A DNA stretch of 64,000 nucleotides, taken from positions 5,663,717 through 5,727,716 of the forward strand of contig JAQFVV010000056.1 of assembly GCA_028023455.1 (NCBI GenBank). Direction: 5' to 3'. This document shows positions 22,861 through 33,899 of the stretch, piece by piece. The position numbers and the translations under genes are program-made. Position 1 is the stretch's first letter. Each line of letters opens with the position of its first letter. The DNA comes from Epiperipatus broadwayi (lineage: Eukaryota > Onychophora > Udeonychophora > Euonychophora > Peripatidae). A model generated the notes under the pieces. That model searched no databases. It saw only the letters and a program-made list of their open reading frames with translations, and was not told the DNA's origin.

Positions 22861-24890
22861 GGGTTTACATGACAATTTTGAAGTATAATGAAATATAATA
22901 TTTTTGATTAGTTTTTCATATTGACTGATGATTATTATAAAGAAATACACTAGTAAACTTTCAATTTATTCAATTATGTTTTACTTTTAGAAATAGAAGT
23001 TAATAAACTTGACAATAATATAAAGAAAAAAATATCTATTACATTATTATCTGTCAGAATTGACTTGGTTGTAACATCTTTTAAAATATTGTCATTTTTG
23101 TAAGAAAATATATTTTAAAGCAGAATTGGATTTATCATACATCTGCCTTTGTTCAAATTAACAAAAATTTAAATAAAAAAATAAATCATTAATTTTACAG
23201 AAAAAAACTGTTAACATAAACATGTTTTATATTTCTGGTACATTGTTGTATTTACAGATCAGTTTCTTTAAATATTTAACTTGTTCCATTAGACTCCTGC
23301 CTATCATGCTTTCAATAGAACCTAGTGAATATTCCGTTAAACATTCCTACATTTTGCAAATTTTTTTTAGTAATTAAATCTTTTTTTTTACATCTTATAT
23401 AAAAAAAATTATTTTATATTTTATATGTTTAAATTTTCAAGTGATTATAATTCAAAAAATTAATATTTGACATTTAAGAAATATGAAAATAAATATCTAA
23501 ATTAAGTTATCACCCATAATAATGGAGCATGCAGCTATTGGGTGTAATTTATCTATTCAAAAAGTTAGAAGAATAAAATATTAGATATTAAAATTTTATA
23601 TTATTAAAAGAATGATATATTTAGGATTAATTATCATCAAAGAAATAAAAAATTTAATTAATAAATTATTTACTGTTACTAAAATGTTAAAGAATATATT
23701 TTTTACTGTTTTCACAAAAGCATTTTTTTATCCAGTAGATGCTGCTTCCATTGCCAGAATAGAATTTTCTAAGAGTTGTCTTTTTAAAAATAAAATGTTT
23801 TCAAAGACAATCCCCTATTAATGATATTGTTTTTGGTTTAACAATAAGTCTCATACAAAAATATTGTATCATAATAATTAATTTGTAAACCAATTACTGA
23901 AAATTAAACTTTTTAAAAAATATATTTTGTACAGTCTATTAAAAACCTCGTAAATGATAAATTATGGGGGGGGTGCATCCAAAAATAGTTATAAAGTTAT
24001 TAACTCAAAATCATTATACATGAACACATATCCCTGAAATAATTTTAAATGGCATAATGTCTAATAGATAATGAAACAAAGTGAATAGTTAGTTTTGATC
24101 AATTAAGTATTAAAAACACTTATTAAAATGGGCTAAATTGTTTTTCTTAAAATTTTTTTGTTATTTATAAAAACCAAAATGTGGAAACAGAAATAAAAGT
24201 ATCTTTATAAGAAACATATCTAAATTTGTAAATCCTGTTACATACATTTTGCTAGAAATACATGTTTTTTCTTAGTGTTTATGAAATCAAAAAAAATGAA
24301 TTTACATCAATTTTGATACCAAAATATATAAGAATAGAAGGAAAAATATCTGAGATAAACATTAAGCTAACCATTGAAAAACACACTACTTTATTCCTGA
24401 AAAATAAATACATTATTTGCTAAAAATGTATCTTTTTGAAATTTGTCTACTTAGTTAAATGGATATTAAATAACAATATATTTGACAGCTAACATTAAAA
24501 AAAACTATTATTTATAGATCAATTTATTTTGATTTTTCAAATTGAAAAACCATTAATTCCTGACAAAAAACTGTGCTTAATTTCACAAGAGTTTCAACTG
24601 GCCAACAATCTTCTTCAGATGTAAAAAAAACAATTATATTACAATTATATTTACACAGACACAATAATTTCATTAAATATATATATATCATTAGTTATTA
24701 ATTTAATAATAATTTTTATAGTTTTTAATGTATGTATATAAAATCGTTTAGGAATATATATATTATGTAGTTATAATAATAGCCATTTGTTAAATGTTTT
24801 GTGATAAATTTAATTATGAATATAATTGAATGACTTTAATAATAAAAATTTCCTAAAATGAACTTGGGTAATCATCGAATAGCTACCATA
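22861..24890. other. AT-rich sequence, no gene seen
   Basis: Only low-complexity frames. No repeats with clear ends. Confidence 0.5.
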
Positions 24891-24949
24891 TCCCACTTGA
24901 TGGCGCTGTTGCTAAACAAAAACAATTCAATATAACATTCCCTGGCACG

Positions 24950-25325
24950 ATATTTAAATGATATATATATATAAATGTTTCATGGCGTGATATTTAAACC
25001 ATTCAATACAACATTTTTTTAAAATAAATGTTTGTTTTTAATTTCATTTATTTTAACAAAAAATGAACATTTTTTGTGTTTTTAATTTCATTTATTTATT
25101 TGAACAAAAAATGAACATTTTTTTAAATATGTGTTTTTAATTTTCCGATATTTTTATCTCAAAAGAAAGAAAGCTTTTTGTTGAAAGAAAAAAAATTTCA
25201 CGCAATATTTAAACCATTCAATACAACATTTTTGGTAATAAATGTGTTTTTAATTTAATTTATTTTAACAAAAAATGAACCTTTTTTTAAAGAGGTGTTT
25301 TTAATTTGATATTTATTATCTAAAA
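24950..25325. repeat. Short tandem/dispersed duplications, AT-rich
   Basis: The block AAACCATTCAATACAACATTT followed by TTTTAATTT and ACAAAAAATGAAC recurs at about 25001, 25050-25140 and 25211-25330, with partial copies between. The preceding block GGC(A/G)(C/T)GATATTTAAA also occurs twice. Likely local slippage or an eroded tandem element. Confidence 0.55.
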
Positions 25326-25644
25326 AAAAAACAATTTTTTGTTGAAAAATAAAATTTTTGTTATTGATTTCCCGGATGCCAGCCAGCCCTCCTTTTTAAC
25401 TATATTGTTGTTGTTTTTTTTATTAAGTAAAAACACACAAGAAAAAAAAATTTGTAATCGTATTTTGCCACACTCATTTTTAACTTCTTTTTTTTTTAAA
25501 ATTAAATATAAAGCCAAAACTAATTTTATTCTTGTTATAACTTTGCAGAAACATGTATTTAGTCAACAAACAAAAAACATTGAATTCGTCAAAATATTTC
25601 AAGAAATAATAGTAACACAAAATTTTTTGGGCTGATAAAAATGT

Positions 25645-25989
25645 TTAATAATAAAAAGTCAACAAAATACAACTATTGCATACAATTAGAATAATTACAT
25701 TGTAAACATCAATTTTAACAAAAACTGGAACCACTCTCCTGATGAGAGTGATACCGTTTTGAAGAGAACAGGTACGTGGACAGGCAGGTGACTTGCACTT
25801 AAATATATACCCTTTGTATCTCTTTAACACCATACCCACTCCACATATACACTGTCTCACAGAAGGGAGTATGTGATGTTGTTGTAAAAACTCCACCGCC
25901 TCGGCCTCCATGGCCGGCAATTCTGAAAAGGTCAATATTTGGACTCCACTTGTGGCCATTTTAGAATTCTCGACTGTAAAATCTCGCAA
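25645..25989 (-). CDS. Zinc-ribbon transposase fragment, Merlin/IS1595-like N-terminus
   Basis: A 114-codon frame. Residues ~33-80 form a likely zinc ribbon with C-x-C at RQCICGVGM and C-x4-C at FKCKSPACPRTCSLQNG. The layout (short helix EFLQQHHILP, CxCG, M-x-L, G-Y-x-F-x-C, C-x4-C, S-L-x-x-G) matches the N-terminal domain placed before the DDE core in IS1595/ISXO2-type and eukaryotic Merlin transposases. The residues after ~82 become hydrophobic and AT-driven and probably are not native; no DDE core follows, so the gene is truncated or continues past an unrecognised intron. It could instead be another zinc-ribbon protein. Confidence 0.45.
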   Translation of the reverse strand: MRDFTVENSKMATSGVQILTFSELPAMEAEAVEFLQQHHILPSVRQCICGVGMVLKRYKGYIFKCKSPACPRTCSLQNGITLIRRVVPVFVKIDVYNVIILIVCNSCILLTFYY

Positions 25990-27180
25990 GTGATGTTACT
26001 TGGTCGGATAAATTGTTAAAAACACCCTTCCCCAATATTTTGACAATTGACCCTGTCTACAGTGATTGTTGTTTGCAATGTTAAAATTTAAAATAACAAC
26101 TAACACATATATTGAAAGAAGTTAAAAGTTTTTAAAACAAACATTTGCACAATTACTTACACATCAATTCTCCAATCCCAAAAAAAAAACCAAATACTGT
26201 AAATGTAAATTGCGAAATTTTCAAAGCTAAATGCTAAGCATAGACAAGGTGTCAAAGAGTGACTTTTTTATTGCGAAAAATAATGGTCATGATAAAAATA
26301 ACTCGTAAAAGATGTATATATGTTTACGGTATATTACTGACAGCATGTATATGTAGGTCTAACTAATAGATACACCTAGTAAACGGCATTTTAATGTGCT
26401 TTTATCTAGGTAAAGCGCCATTGGTCAGCATAAGGTGAGTAATCGACAACTGTTATTTGAAAGTTACAAGGAAATTTGAAATTATTATTTTTTAAAAAAG
26501 TCACTAATATTTAATATGAAGAGGTTGATAAAAAAATAATTCAGAATGTATGTTTAATAAAGATTTTAAGATTTAAAAGAAATAATAAAGAAAGTTAAAA
26601 AACACTGTAGTTGAAAATAAAATAATTTAAAATATTGAATATTTTTAAGATTAAGAATATATTATATTTTAGTATGTGTATAAATAGCACATTGGTAGAT
26701 TCAAACGATTGAATTAAGTGAAAAATTTCCAAGCAATAGTTAGCAAAAATGTCAGAATAATGTTAAACAGCCATCAAGTTGGACATTATTCACTAATAAA
26801 AAAATTATTTTCTTGGTTTGCATTTTACTTAGAGATAAAAGATAGAATCAATTAAAAAATACTTTTATTGTGGAGTAAAATTCAGACAAAAAGTATTTTG
26901 CTTTATTAGATTTTGTGGTTCAACTTGGCATTGCCAATTCTAATTTGTGGTTGTTTATTAACAGCAATCAGAAATTTTCTCTAGCAATTGCATAAAGAAT
27001 TCTCATTTAATTTACCATTATTTACATCTTAAAATTATTATACCATATTAACATTTATCGATGGATATATAGATATATTTTTAGTTTTAAATGAATTTTT
27101 TAAGAGTGTATATAACATATTAATAATTTTTATTAGTCATTCATTACACTAGAGATTATCCAATAATGAATAACATTTTC
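25990..27180. other. AT-rich sequence, nothing definite
   Basis: A somewhat GC-richer stretch at 26220-26460 might be the upstream flank or terminal region of the zinc-ribbon element, but no inverted terminal repeat was found. Confidence 0.4.
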
Positions 27181-27268
27181 CTATAATGTAATTTTCACTA
27201 GAGTAGTGTAGTGAAAACTACACTACAGACATATTATTCATTATTGTATATAACATATGTTATATATA

Positions 27269-27514
27269 GAGCTCACAAATAAGCTCTTAACAAGCTTTAT
27301 AAAATGGCTACCTCAGTGAGGTGCTAGGATATTCAAGCATTATGCTTGAATATCCCCAACCCAAACTGTTTTCAGTTACTGGCTTCCTCAGTGAAGTGCT
27401 AGAATATTCAAGAATGCTTGAATATCCTAGCACCTCACTGAGGAAGGCAGTAGCAGAAACCAGTCTGGGGTTGGGATATTCTGCAAAGCTTGTTAAGAGC
27501 TTATTTGGGGGCTC
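27269..27514. mobile_element. Foldback element (nested palindromes)
   Basis: Outer arms AGCTCACAAATAAGCTCTTA (27270) and TAAGAGCTTATTTGGGGGCT (27494) are inverted repeats. Inner arms CCTCAGTGAGGTGCTAGGAT (27312) and ATCCTAGCACCTCACTGAGG (27423) are perfect complements. A further TTCAAGCATTATGCTTGAA palindrome sits inside. The 73-codon frame at 27321 reads through these repeats and is not a gene. Flanks are TA-rich. Confidence 0.8.
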
Positions 27515-27787
27515 TATTTGTAATAGAAGCTTGTTAAATTAGGTCATGTGACATATGACTTAATTTCTTTGTAATAATAACACATGTTTATATAATTTGT
27601 AAATATATTTATGTATATATTAACAGAAGTTATATAAAATTCATAATAATTGTTATGTAGTTGCTTTTAGATCTGAAGAAAACTGCTAACCCAAAACATT
27701 GCAAATTAAATAAAGCATTGTGAAAAGTGCATTAAAAATGTACTTTTTTTTTTGTAAACACTGAATAGAAGCAATGTAGTAAAAGTG

Positions 27788-28026
27788 GAAGTTAAACTGA
27801 GAGAGAGCAAACTTCTCAAGTGCTTATGACTATCACCAGCCAATCAGATCAAGCACTGAGACAGAGAATTTAACAAGAAAAAGGTGGTTCCATCTTCTTC
27901 TTTACTTGTCTTTCTATATATCCAAGCCACCTTTTTCTTGTTAAATTCTCTGTCTCAGTGCTTGATCTGATTGGTTGGTGATAGTCATAAGCGCTTGAGA
28001 AGTTTGCACTCTCTCAGTTTAATTTC
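27788..28026. mobile_element. Foldback element with ~100-bp arms
   Basis: Left arm 27788-27887 and right arm 27926-28026 are near-perfect inverted repeats (for example AGCACTGAGACAGAGAATTT and AAATTCTCTGTCTCAGTGCT) around a ~38-bp pyrimidine-rich loop. It would form a long RNA or DNA hairpin. No coding capacity. Confidence 0.85.
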
Positions 28027-28298
28027 AATACCGTCTGCGCTTTATAAAATAAATATTAAAAGTGGAAGATGTTTTGGACATATGAAAAAACTACTGAAGA
28101 ACATTTACATATGATAGTATTTAATTATAATTATTTTTTATGACAAATATATTTATTTAATTTAAATGTTTACATTCAAATAAAATCATATCACTGATGC
28201 TTGAACGTTCAGGTCTTCTAAGATGGATGATTATTATTCAATAAGCTTATATACAAAAACACAAACTTTTCTTTTAAAAAGGAGTCCAATAATTTCAA

Positions 28299-28472
28299 TA
28301 AATAATTCACACACATATATATCTTCTTCTTTTCAAAACTTGATTTATTACATGAACTATTATTCCATATAATACAGTAATCGAAAACCTTGGTGGAATA
28401 TTTTGTTATGTAATAATAATTCATGTAATAAATCAAGTTTTGTACAGAAGATATTTATGTGTGTGAAATATT
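28299..28472. mobile_element. Foldback element, ~65-bp imperfect arms
   Basis: ACTTGATTTATTACATGAA (28339) pairs with TTCATGTAATAAATCAAGT (28420). The arms extend outward to TTCACACACATA / TGTGTGTGAA. The two minus-strand frames here (28218-28686) are read-through of this palindrome. Confidence 0.75.
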
Positions 28473-28814
28473 TATTTAAATTTATTATTCTTTTGTTTTT
28501 TTTAATTAAAACAAGATTATTATTACTTAAAGATAATATATGAAATTTCATAGATATTCCAGAAAAATGGTTGACATATACCATGAAAAAAAAGTGGATA
28601 AATCGTTGAATGAAGTTCTTATATTTGCATTTATATATTGAATTATTTGCATAATCTAATATTAAGTATTGAGCGTCTTTAGACAAATTTAACTTTATTT
28701 AAATGTTCAATTATCAACTATTAGTAATAACACACAGGTTAATATATACACAGTATTTACAGAGGTATTAATCTTGTCTCTTCTTCAGTTGTTGTTGTCT
28801 TGACCAGTGACAGT

Positions 28815-28905
28815 ACCAGCATAGGAACCGAATCTTGATCCTTAGATTCTTGAATATTGAATTTTAAGATAAATCTCTAACCAACTGAGGCATCCTGCCA
28901 AAGGC
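28815..28905 (-). repeat. tRNA-like Pol III promoter, probable SINE head
   Basis: On the minus strand GCCTCAGTTGGTTAGAG (28891-28875) matches a tRNA A-box closely, and AAGATTCGGTTCC (about 28836-28824) resembles a B-box, ~45 bases further, the correct spacing. The intervening part does not fold as an intact tRNA cloverleaf by eye, so a tRNA-derived SINE head or tRNA pseudogene is more likely than a working tRNA. Confidence 0.5.
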
Positions 28906-29029
28906 AACAGTCAGTAGAAAGTCCATATACTTATCCATAAAGTTTCTCCTGATTTCCACAAATTTTCCTAAGAGCAAAGTTGATTAGTGGTTTCTATACA
29001 TTATGTACAGTCACCCTAGGTTGACTTAT

Positions 29030-29918
29030 GGGGTTATTCAGTATTGTCATGTGAGCAGTTTCTTTAAATTTTATTCTTTGTAAATTTTTTCTCTCTATCC
29101 AATATTTTTGTGTTTTTCCAATTGAACATATGTTCATTGGTATGTCCATGGTCTGCTACCTTACACACATCTGTTTTCTCTCTTCTAATCATAAATTTGT
29201 ACTATTGCAAGCACTTTTCCATAGAGACAACTGGTCTCCCAATATACATTCTTCCACATCCACATGATATTTCATAGATGCAGTTTTTGCTTTACAGCAT
29301 TTCAAGTTTATAATTGATAGATGCTAAAATTTATCATAGTGTGTGGCATGACTCTGGAAAACAGTTCTAAGGTTTTATTAATAATAGCTGATGGATAACC
29401 ATTTTCACAAGTCTGTTCTATCTAGATCTTTTCTTTTTTCAAATCACTGGTTTCTGAACAAATTTCTTTTGCTGTGTTCCATAGTGATGGTATAACTTCA
29501 TGTGTTGTGTTTCTGGCATGATTGGATGCATATACTAAGTATTTTCCTGTATGAGTGGGTTTTCTGTCAAGTATAGTTTTGATTTTGAAAATAGGAGAGC
29601 CTTGTCACAAGAACATCTAAGAATGCCAATTTTATTTTTTATCTAATTCTATTATGAAATTACTTGAAGGGGATATGTTCTTGATGTGTTTCCAGAAAGT
29701 TTGTAGTAGTCTTTATGACTGTGGTTTCAAGTTCTTCCATGTGAATATTGCTAGTCAATGTTGACAATGGTGAGCCCATAGACATTCCTTAATTTTAATA
29801 GAAGAATTCTGTGTTGTATTGAAAGTAGGTTGTTGTTATGCAGTATGTTTATAGTTCCATTATACTATCAATAGGAAGAGTTGTTCTGGTTTGTAAGTTA
29901 TTTTCATCATTTAATCGT
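29030..29918 (-). pseudogene. Penelope-like element, RT to GIY-YIG remnant
   Basis: Read on the minus strand from 29918 down, in several frames. The RT motif MSMGSPLSTLTSNIHMEELE (near 29790-29720) matches the PLE pattern Q-G-x-x-M-G-S-P-L-S ... N-I-x-M-E-x-x-E. It is followed by LAFLDVLVTR (near 29610) and, near 29270-29200, a segment resembling the start of a GIY-YIG nuclease (YHVDVEECILGDQLS; a neighbouring frame gives CGCGRMYIGRP-like residues). Order and spacing match Penelope-like elements. Many stops and shifts make it inactive. It lies head-to-head with a second copy at 29972-30185. Confidence 0.7.
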
Positions 29919-29971
29919 TTTTTTTTTTTACAATGGGCAATGCTTCTTCACAAGATACATTTGTATATAGT

Positions 29972-30185
29972 AAGAAAATGATTAAATGGTATTAATAACT
30001 TACAAACCAGAACAACTCTTCCTATTGATACTATAAATGAATTATTAACATTCTGCATAATGACAACTTACTTTCAATAAAACAGAATTCTTTCAACAAA
30101 ATCAAGGAATGGTTATGGGTTCACCATTGCCACTACTACTTAGCAATATTTACATGAAAGAACTTGAAACCACAGACCCTATCCC
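29972..30185 (+). pseudogene. Penelope-like RT fragment, inverted partner
   Basis: A plus-strand copy of the 5' part of the neighbouring remnant. QGMVMGSPLPLLLSNIYMKE (near 30095-30155) is the same RT motif. The first ~65 bases (ending TCTTCCTATTGATACTATAA) are the inverted complement of 29856-29918. It stops at 30185, where a Tigger terminal sequence begins. The spacer 29919-29971 holds a T-run. Truncated; no function expected. Confidence 0.7.
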
Positions 30186-30283
30186 CCATTTTTCAAGGTA
30201 AATTAAGTCTATTTTTGTGCGATTTTTTTTAATGTGGGTTTTCTGTGGAACCTATCTACCGCATAAAACGAGACCCAGGTGTA
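30183..30283 (-). mobile_element. Tigger/pogo-type terminal fragment
   Basis: The complement begins TACACCTGGGTCTCGTTTTA and continues TAGATAGGTTCC, matching the left termini at 58578 and 62892. Only ~100 bases of one end survive, abutting the PLE fragment. Confidence 0.75.
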
Positions 30284-30399
30284 TATTTATAATGTGACGA
30301 AGACATTTGTAGATGTCAACCTTTAATTCATGATTTGACATTTTTATTTTCTAAGAAAAACCATTGAACATTAATTTAAACTTTTTAGGATTTCTCTTT

Positions 30400-31640
30400 A
30401 GTCCTACTTTCTTATTTTCAACTAATAACTTGCAATGTCTTCTGAAGATCTAATGCGTTATTTGCAAAAACAACCACTTTATATTGAAAAATTTAGTGAC
30501 TTAAATAATTCTTAAAAAAAAAAAAACTCTATGGAGATATAAAATCATACTGTTGTGCATCCTTATTAATGTTAATCTGCTAAATACTGTCATGTAAAAT
30601 AATTTCTAGTGTTGAATTTTGACAAATCTTTTTCAAAATAGGACAATATCTTCGGTCTAAATCTTAAGATGATTCAAAGCTTTAATCACCTTGAAAATGC
30701 TTATAAACTAAAATGCCTTTCATAATATATAAATCAAAAGCATTATGGCAACCTATATTCATTGGTCCTTTGCATAATTTCTCTCAATACTTAGATATGA
30801 TCTATTGTGCAAGATTCAGCTCAATCTTTTCTTTGGTTTGAATTCAATTTAGTTTCATAAAAAAATGATAGAACATTGTTAGGCCTGTAATTTCTAATAT
30901 GTTCTTATATCATTTTTTATAAACCAATATTATTATTGCATTCATCCAATCAACAGATATATTGTTATCATTTAAACATTTGGTTTACAATTTTGACAAC
31001 AATATTTTTGTTTCTTCACTTACATCTTTAAGATATCAATTATAATTCCATCATTTTCTGAAGTCTTTCCTTTCTTCTTTAATTGTATGTCTCATTTTTT
31101 CATTTAAAATGTTGTGCAATTCAAAAGTTGTAATAAATGTTAAAGTTACTTTGTTTTTTCATTGTTTATAGAACCCACCCACACTATTTATGATGTTGTT
31201 TTCCCCTATCTGTTCTTCTTATTGCTGAAATAACTTGCATTTCAATACATTTGAGACTTTTATTATCTTTTATACTTTTCTTTGCCTAATAACAATTATA
31301 TATTTTTATATCGCTATTAGCCATTTTTCTAGTAATCTACAGAACATCAGATATTCATTTTTTCTTAAGGGATCATTTAAAAATATTTTCATATTCTTTT
31401 TTTTCTTTATGTATTGATCAGTATCAGTTGAAAATTTATTAGTAAACTGCTTCTTTTTTATTTTTGTAACAGCTATTTTTGTCATAGCTCTTAGTAAATT
31501 ATTAATTTTCTTGATGTTGATCTCAGTTGAGAATAAATCATCTTCAAATTCTTTCATTATTGTAAAACGAAAAGCAAGTTCTAATTTAAATTCATGGGAA
31601 TGTTTCTAAGGATTAGGAATATAAAATATTAATGTTATTT
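30400..31640 (-). pseudogene. RTE-type LINE remnant, linker plus reverse transcriptase
   Basis: On the minus strand the 31640-31306 part has a linker-like frame (ELAFRFTIMKEFEDD ... NKFSTDTDQYIKKK) of the kind between endonuclease and RT in RTE LINEs. Further down come decayed RT blocks: DGIIIDILK (~31035), ISVDWMNAIIILVYKK (~30930), an F-D-L-Y block (~30740), STLEIILHDS (~30610) and a DFISP block (~30550), ending near the catalytic-box region around 30480. Many stops and shifts. It is more decayed than the other RTE fragment and is a separate copy, because both include the catalytic-box region. Confidence 0.6.
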
Positions 31641-31717
31641 TTCTTAATTATTTTTGCGTTAAATCTCATTAATCAATGATAACATTCTGCATTGAATCTG
31701 TGAAGAAAATTATAATC

Positions 31718-32462
31718 TTGATATCATCATCATCAACCATTATCAATTCACTGCAGGATGAAGGTCTCTCCAAGTTCAATCCATCTTCTTCGATCTTTAG
31801 CTTCTCTTCTCCACATCACCCCTGCACCCTTTCTTATTTCATCCATCCATCTCAAATGTGATCTCTTTCTGGGTCTTTTACAATCTCTTGAAATCCAGTT
31901 TAAGATTTCAATTGTCCATCTATTATAATCTCTTCTAGCAATATGTCCAGCCCAATTCCACTTCAGTCTTTTAATTTTTCCAATGAGGTCAGTAACACCT
32001 GTTTGTTCTCTTACAATACATTGCATTTTTGATCTCTTCTTATTACTCCCAACATGCATCTATCCATACTTCTTTGAGTGCTCTGAAGTCTATGTATTGT
32101 TCTTCTATTAAGTGTCCAAGTCTCAGATCCATAAGTAATAACTGGTAAAACACATTTATTAAAAACCTTCCTTTTCAAACACATAGGCATATTTCCTTTT
32201 AGTATCAAGTTATTTCTACCAAAAGCACTCCAACCAAGTTTAATTCTATGATTAATTTCATCCATTATGCTTCCATCTATATTAATAATCTGACCAAAGT
32301 ATTTGTAACTGACAACTCCTGCAACACTTCTTGCAGTCTAGAGCATTATTTGCAAAAACAACTACATCATCTGCAAAATCTAAATGACTTAAATAATCTC
32401 CATTTACTTTCACTCCTTTAGCTTCCCATTTTAATCCACAAAATACTTCTTGCAGCACTGCT
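31718..32462 (-). pseudogene. RTE-type LINE, 3' end of reverse transcriptase and tail
   Basis: From 32460 the minus strand encodes GDYLSHLDFADDVVVFANNA, the RT catalytic box (F-A-D-D), then a deletion or shift. Frame 32265-32011 carries INHRIKLGWSAFGRNN and CLKRKVFNKCVLPVITYGSE, and frame 32059-31748 carries KRLKWNWAGHIARRDYNRWT and RWMDEIRKGAG. These are the standard C-terminal blocks of RTE/BovB-like LINEs. The 3' end near 31718-31735 is a short (ATG/GAT)n repeat (GATGATGATGATATC), typical of RTE tails. The frame shift at about 32060-32011 and the internal deletion make it inactive. Confidence 0.85.
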
Positions 32463-32640
32463 GTAAAAAGTTATGATATATATATATATAAGAAAAACAA
32501 AAACAAGTTATAAATCACATAACTTGCTATCACTTGTATTTATGATCAATAGATGGAGCTTTACCAAAATCTCCGTGTACAAGCGTATGTTTACATAAAC
32601 GTCAAAAGAGTCAGAATTCACTATCTCTTTCATTGGCTGC

Positions 32641-32690
32641 ACCCTCAGATCAGCTGATTTCAAGCTAATTTGCTATCATCAGTGAAGGAT
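32641..32690 (-). ncRNA. Type I hammerhead ribozyme motif, array 1 unit 1
   Basis: On the minus strand: stem I strand CCUUCA, core CUGAUGA, short stem II (AGC...GCU), GAAA, self-complementary stem III AUCAGCUGAU, C17, then stem I strand UGAGGG (one G-U pair). All core bases agree with the hammerhead consensus. The outer stem I extension is weakened. Confidence 0.8.
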
Positions 32691-33018
32691 AGAAATAAGA
32701 AACTAGATCTAAACACTAACTCTCAGCATTTATGAAACAATTTTGTATCAGTTTGCAAGCATGAATACAAGTGATAGCAAGTTACGTGATTTATAACTTG
32801 TTTTTGTTTTTCATAAATGTACCTTTGAAGGTTTTTGCAATGATATATATTGCAGAGGCTTTTACTATGTGGAGAAACTGAACTGATATCAGACCCATAT
32901 AGCTATCTGGCTTGTTAGTCTGGGTTTGAAGACATTACGTGTCTGAAAAATTCATGCTTGCAAACTGATACAAAATTGTTTCATAAACGCTGAGTTAGTG
33001 TTTAGATCTAGTTTCTTA

Positions 33019-33077
33019 TTCCTATCCTTCACTGATGACAGCAAATTATCTTGAAATCAGCTGATCTGAAGGTGGAG
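33019..33077 (+). ncRNA. Type I hammerhead ribozyme motif, array 1 unit 2
   Basis: Stem I CCUUCA/UGAAGG, core CUGAUGA (33032-33038), GAAA, stem III AUCAGCUGAU, predicted cleavage after C33066. Stem II is degraded (CAGC...AUCU), so activity may be reduced. Confidence 0.75.
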
Positions 33078-33431
33078 CCAATAAAAGAGATAGTGAATTC
33101 TGACTCTTTTGACGTTTATGTAAACATACACTTGTACATGGAGATTTTGGTAAAGCTCCATCAATTGATCATAAATACAAGCGATAGCAAGTTACGTGAT
33201 TTATAACTTGGTTTTTGTTTTTCATAAATGTACCTTTGAAGGTTTTTGCCATGATATATATTGCAGAGGCTTTTACTATGTGGAGAAACTGAACTGATAT
33301 CAGACCCATATAGCTATCTGGCTTGTTAGGCTGGGTTTGAAGACAGTATGTGTTTGAAAAATTCATGCTTGCAAACTGATAAGAAATTGTTTCATAAACG
33401 CTAAGAGTTAGTGTTTAGATCTAGTTTCTTA

Positions 33432-33490
33432 TTCCTATCCTTCACTGATGATAGCAAATTAGCTTGAAATCAGCTGATCTGAAGGTGGAG
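33432..33490 (+). ncRNA. Type I hammerhead ribozyme motif, array 1 unit 3
   Basis: Best-preserved copy of this subfamily. Outer stem I UUCC/GGAG, internal loop UAU/U, inner stem I CCUUCA (33439-33444)/UGAAGG (33480-33485), core CUGAUGA (33445-33451), stem II AGC/GCU, GAAA (33466-33469), stem III AUCAGCUGAU, cleavage triplet AUC with the cut predicted between 33479 and 33480. A U·U juxtaposition closes stem II next to the core, which could lower activity. Confidence 0.85.
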
Positions 33491-33840
33491 CCAATGAAAG
33501 AGATAGTGAATTTGTATTCTTTTGATGTTTATGTAAATATACACTTGTACACGGAGATTTTGGTAAATCATCTATTGATCATAAATACAAGCGATAGCAA
33601 GTTACGTGATTTATAACTTGCTTTTGTTTTTCATAAATGTATCTTTGAAGGTGTTTGCAATGATATATATTGCAGAGGCTTTTACTATGTGGAGAAACTG
33701 AACTGATATCAAACCCATATAGCTATCTGGCTTGTTAGGCTGGGTTTGAAGACATTACTTGTCTGAAAAATTCATGCTTGCAAACTAATATGAAATTGTT
33801 TCATAAACACTGAGAGTTAGTGTTTAGATCTAGTTTCTTA

Positions 33841-33899
33841 TTCCTATCCTTCACTGATGATAGCAAATTAGCTTGAAATCAGCTGACCTGAAGGTGGAG
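33841..33899 (+). ncRNA. Hammerhead motif, array 1 unit 4 (probably inactive)
   Basis: Same fold as unit 3, but the base before the cleavage-site C is C instead of U (stem III reads AUCAGCUGAC), breaking the A-U pair and the N-U-H cleavage rule. Self-cleavage is expected to be lost. Confidence 0.75.
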
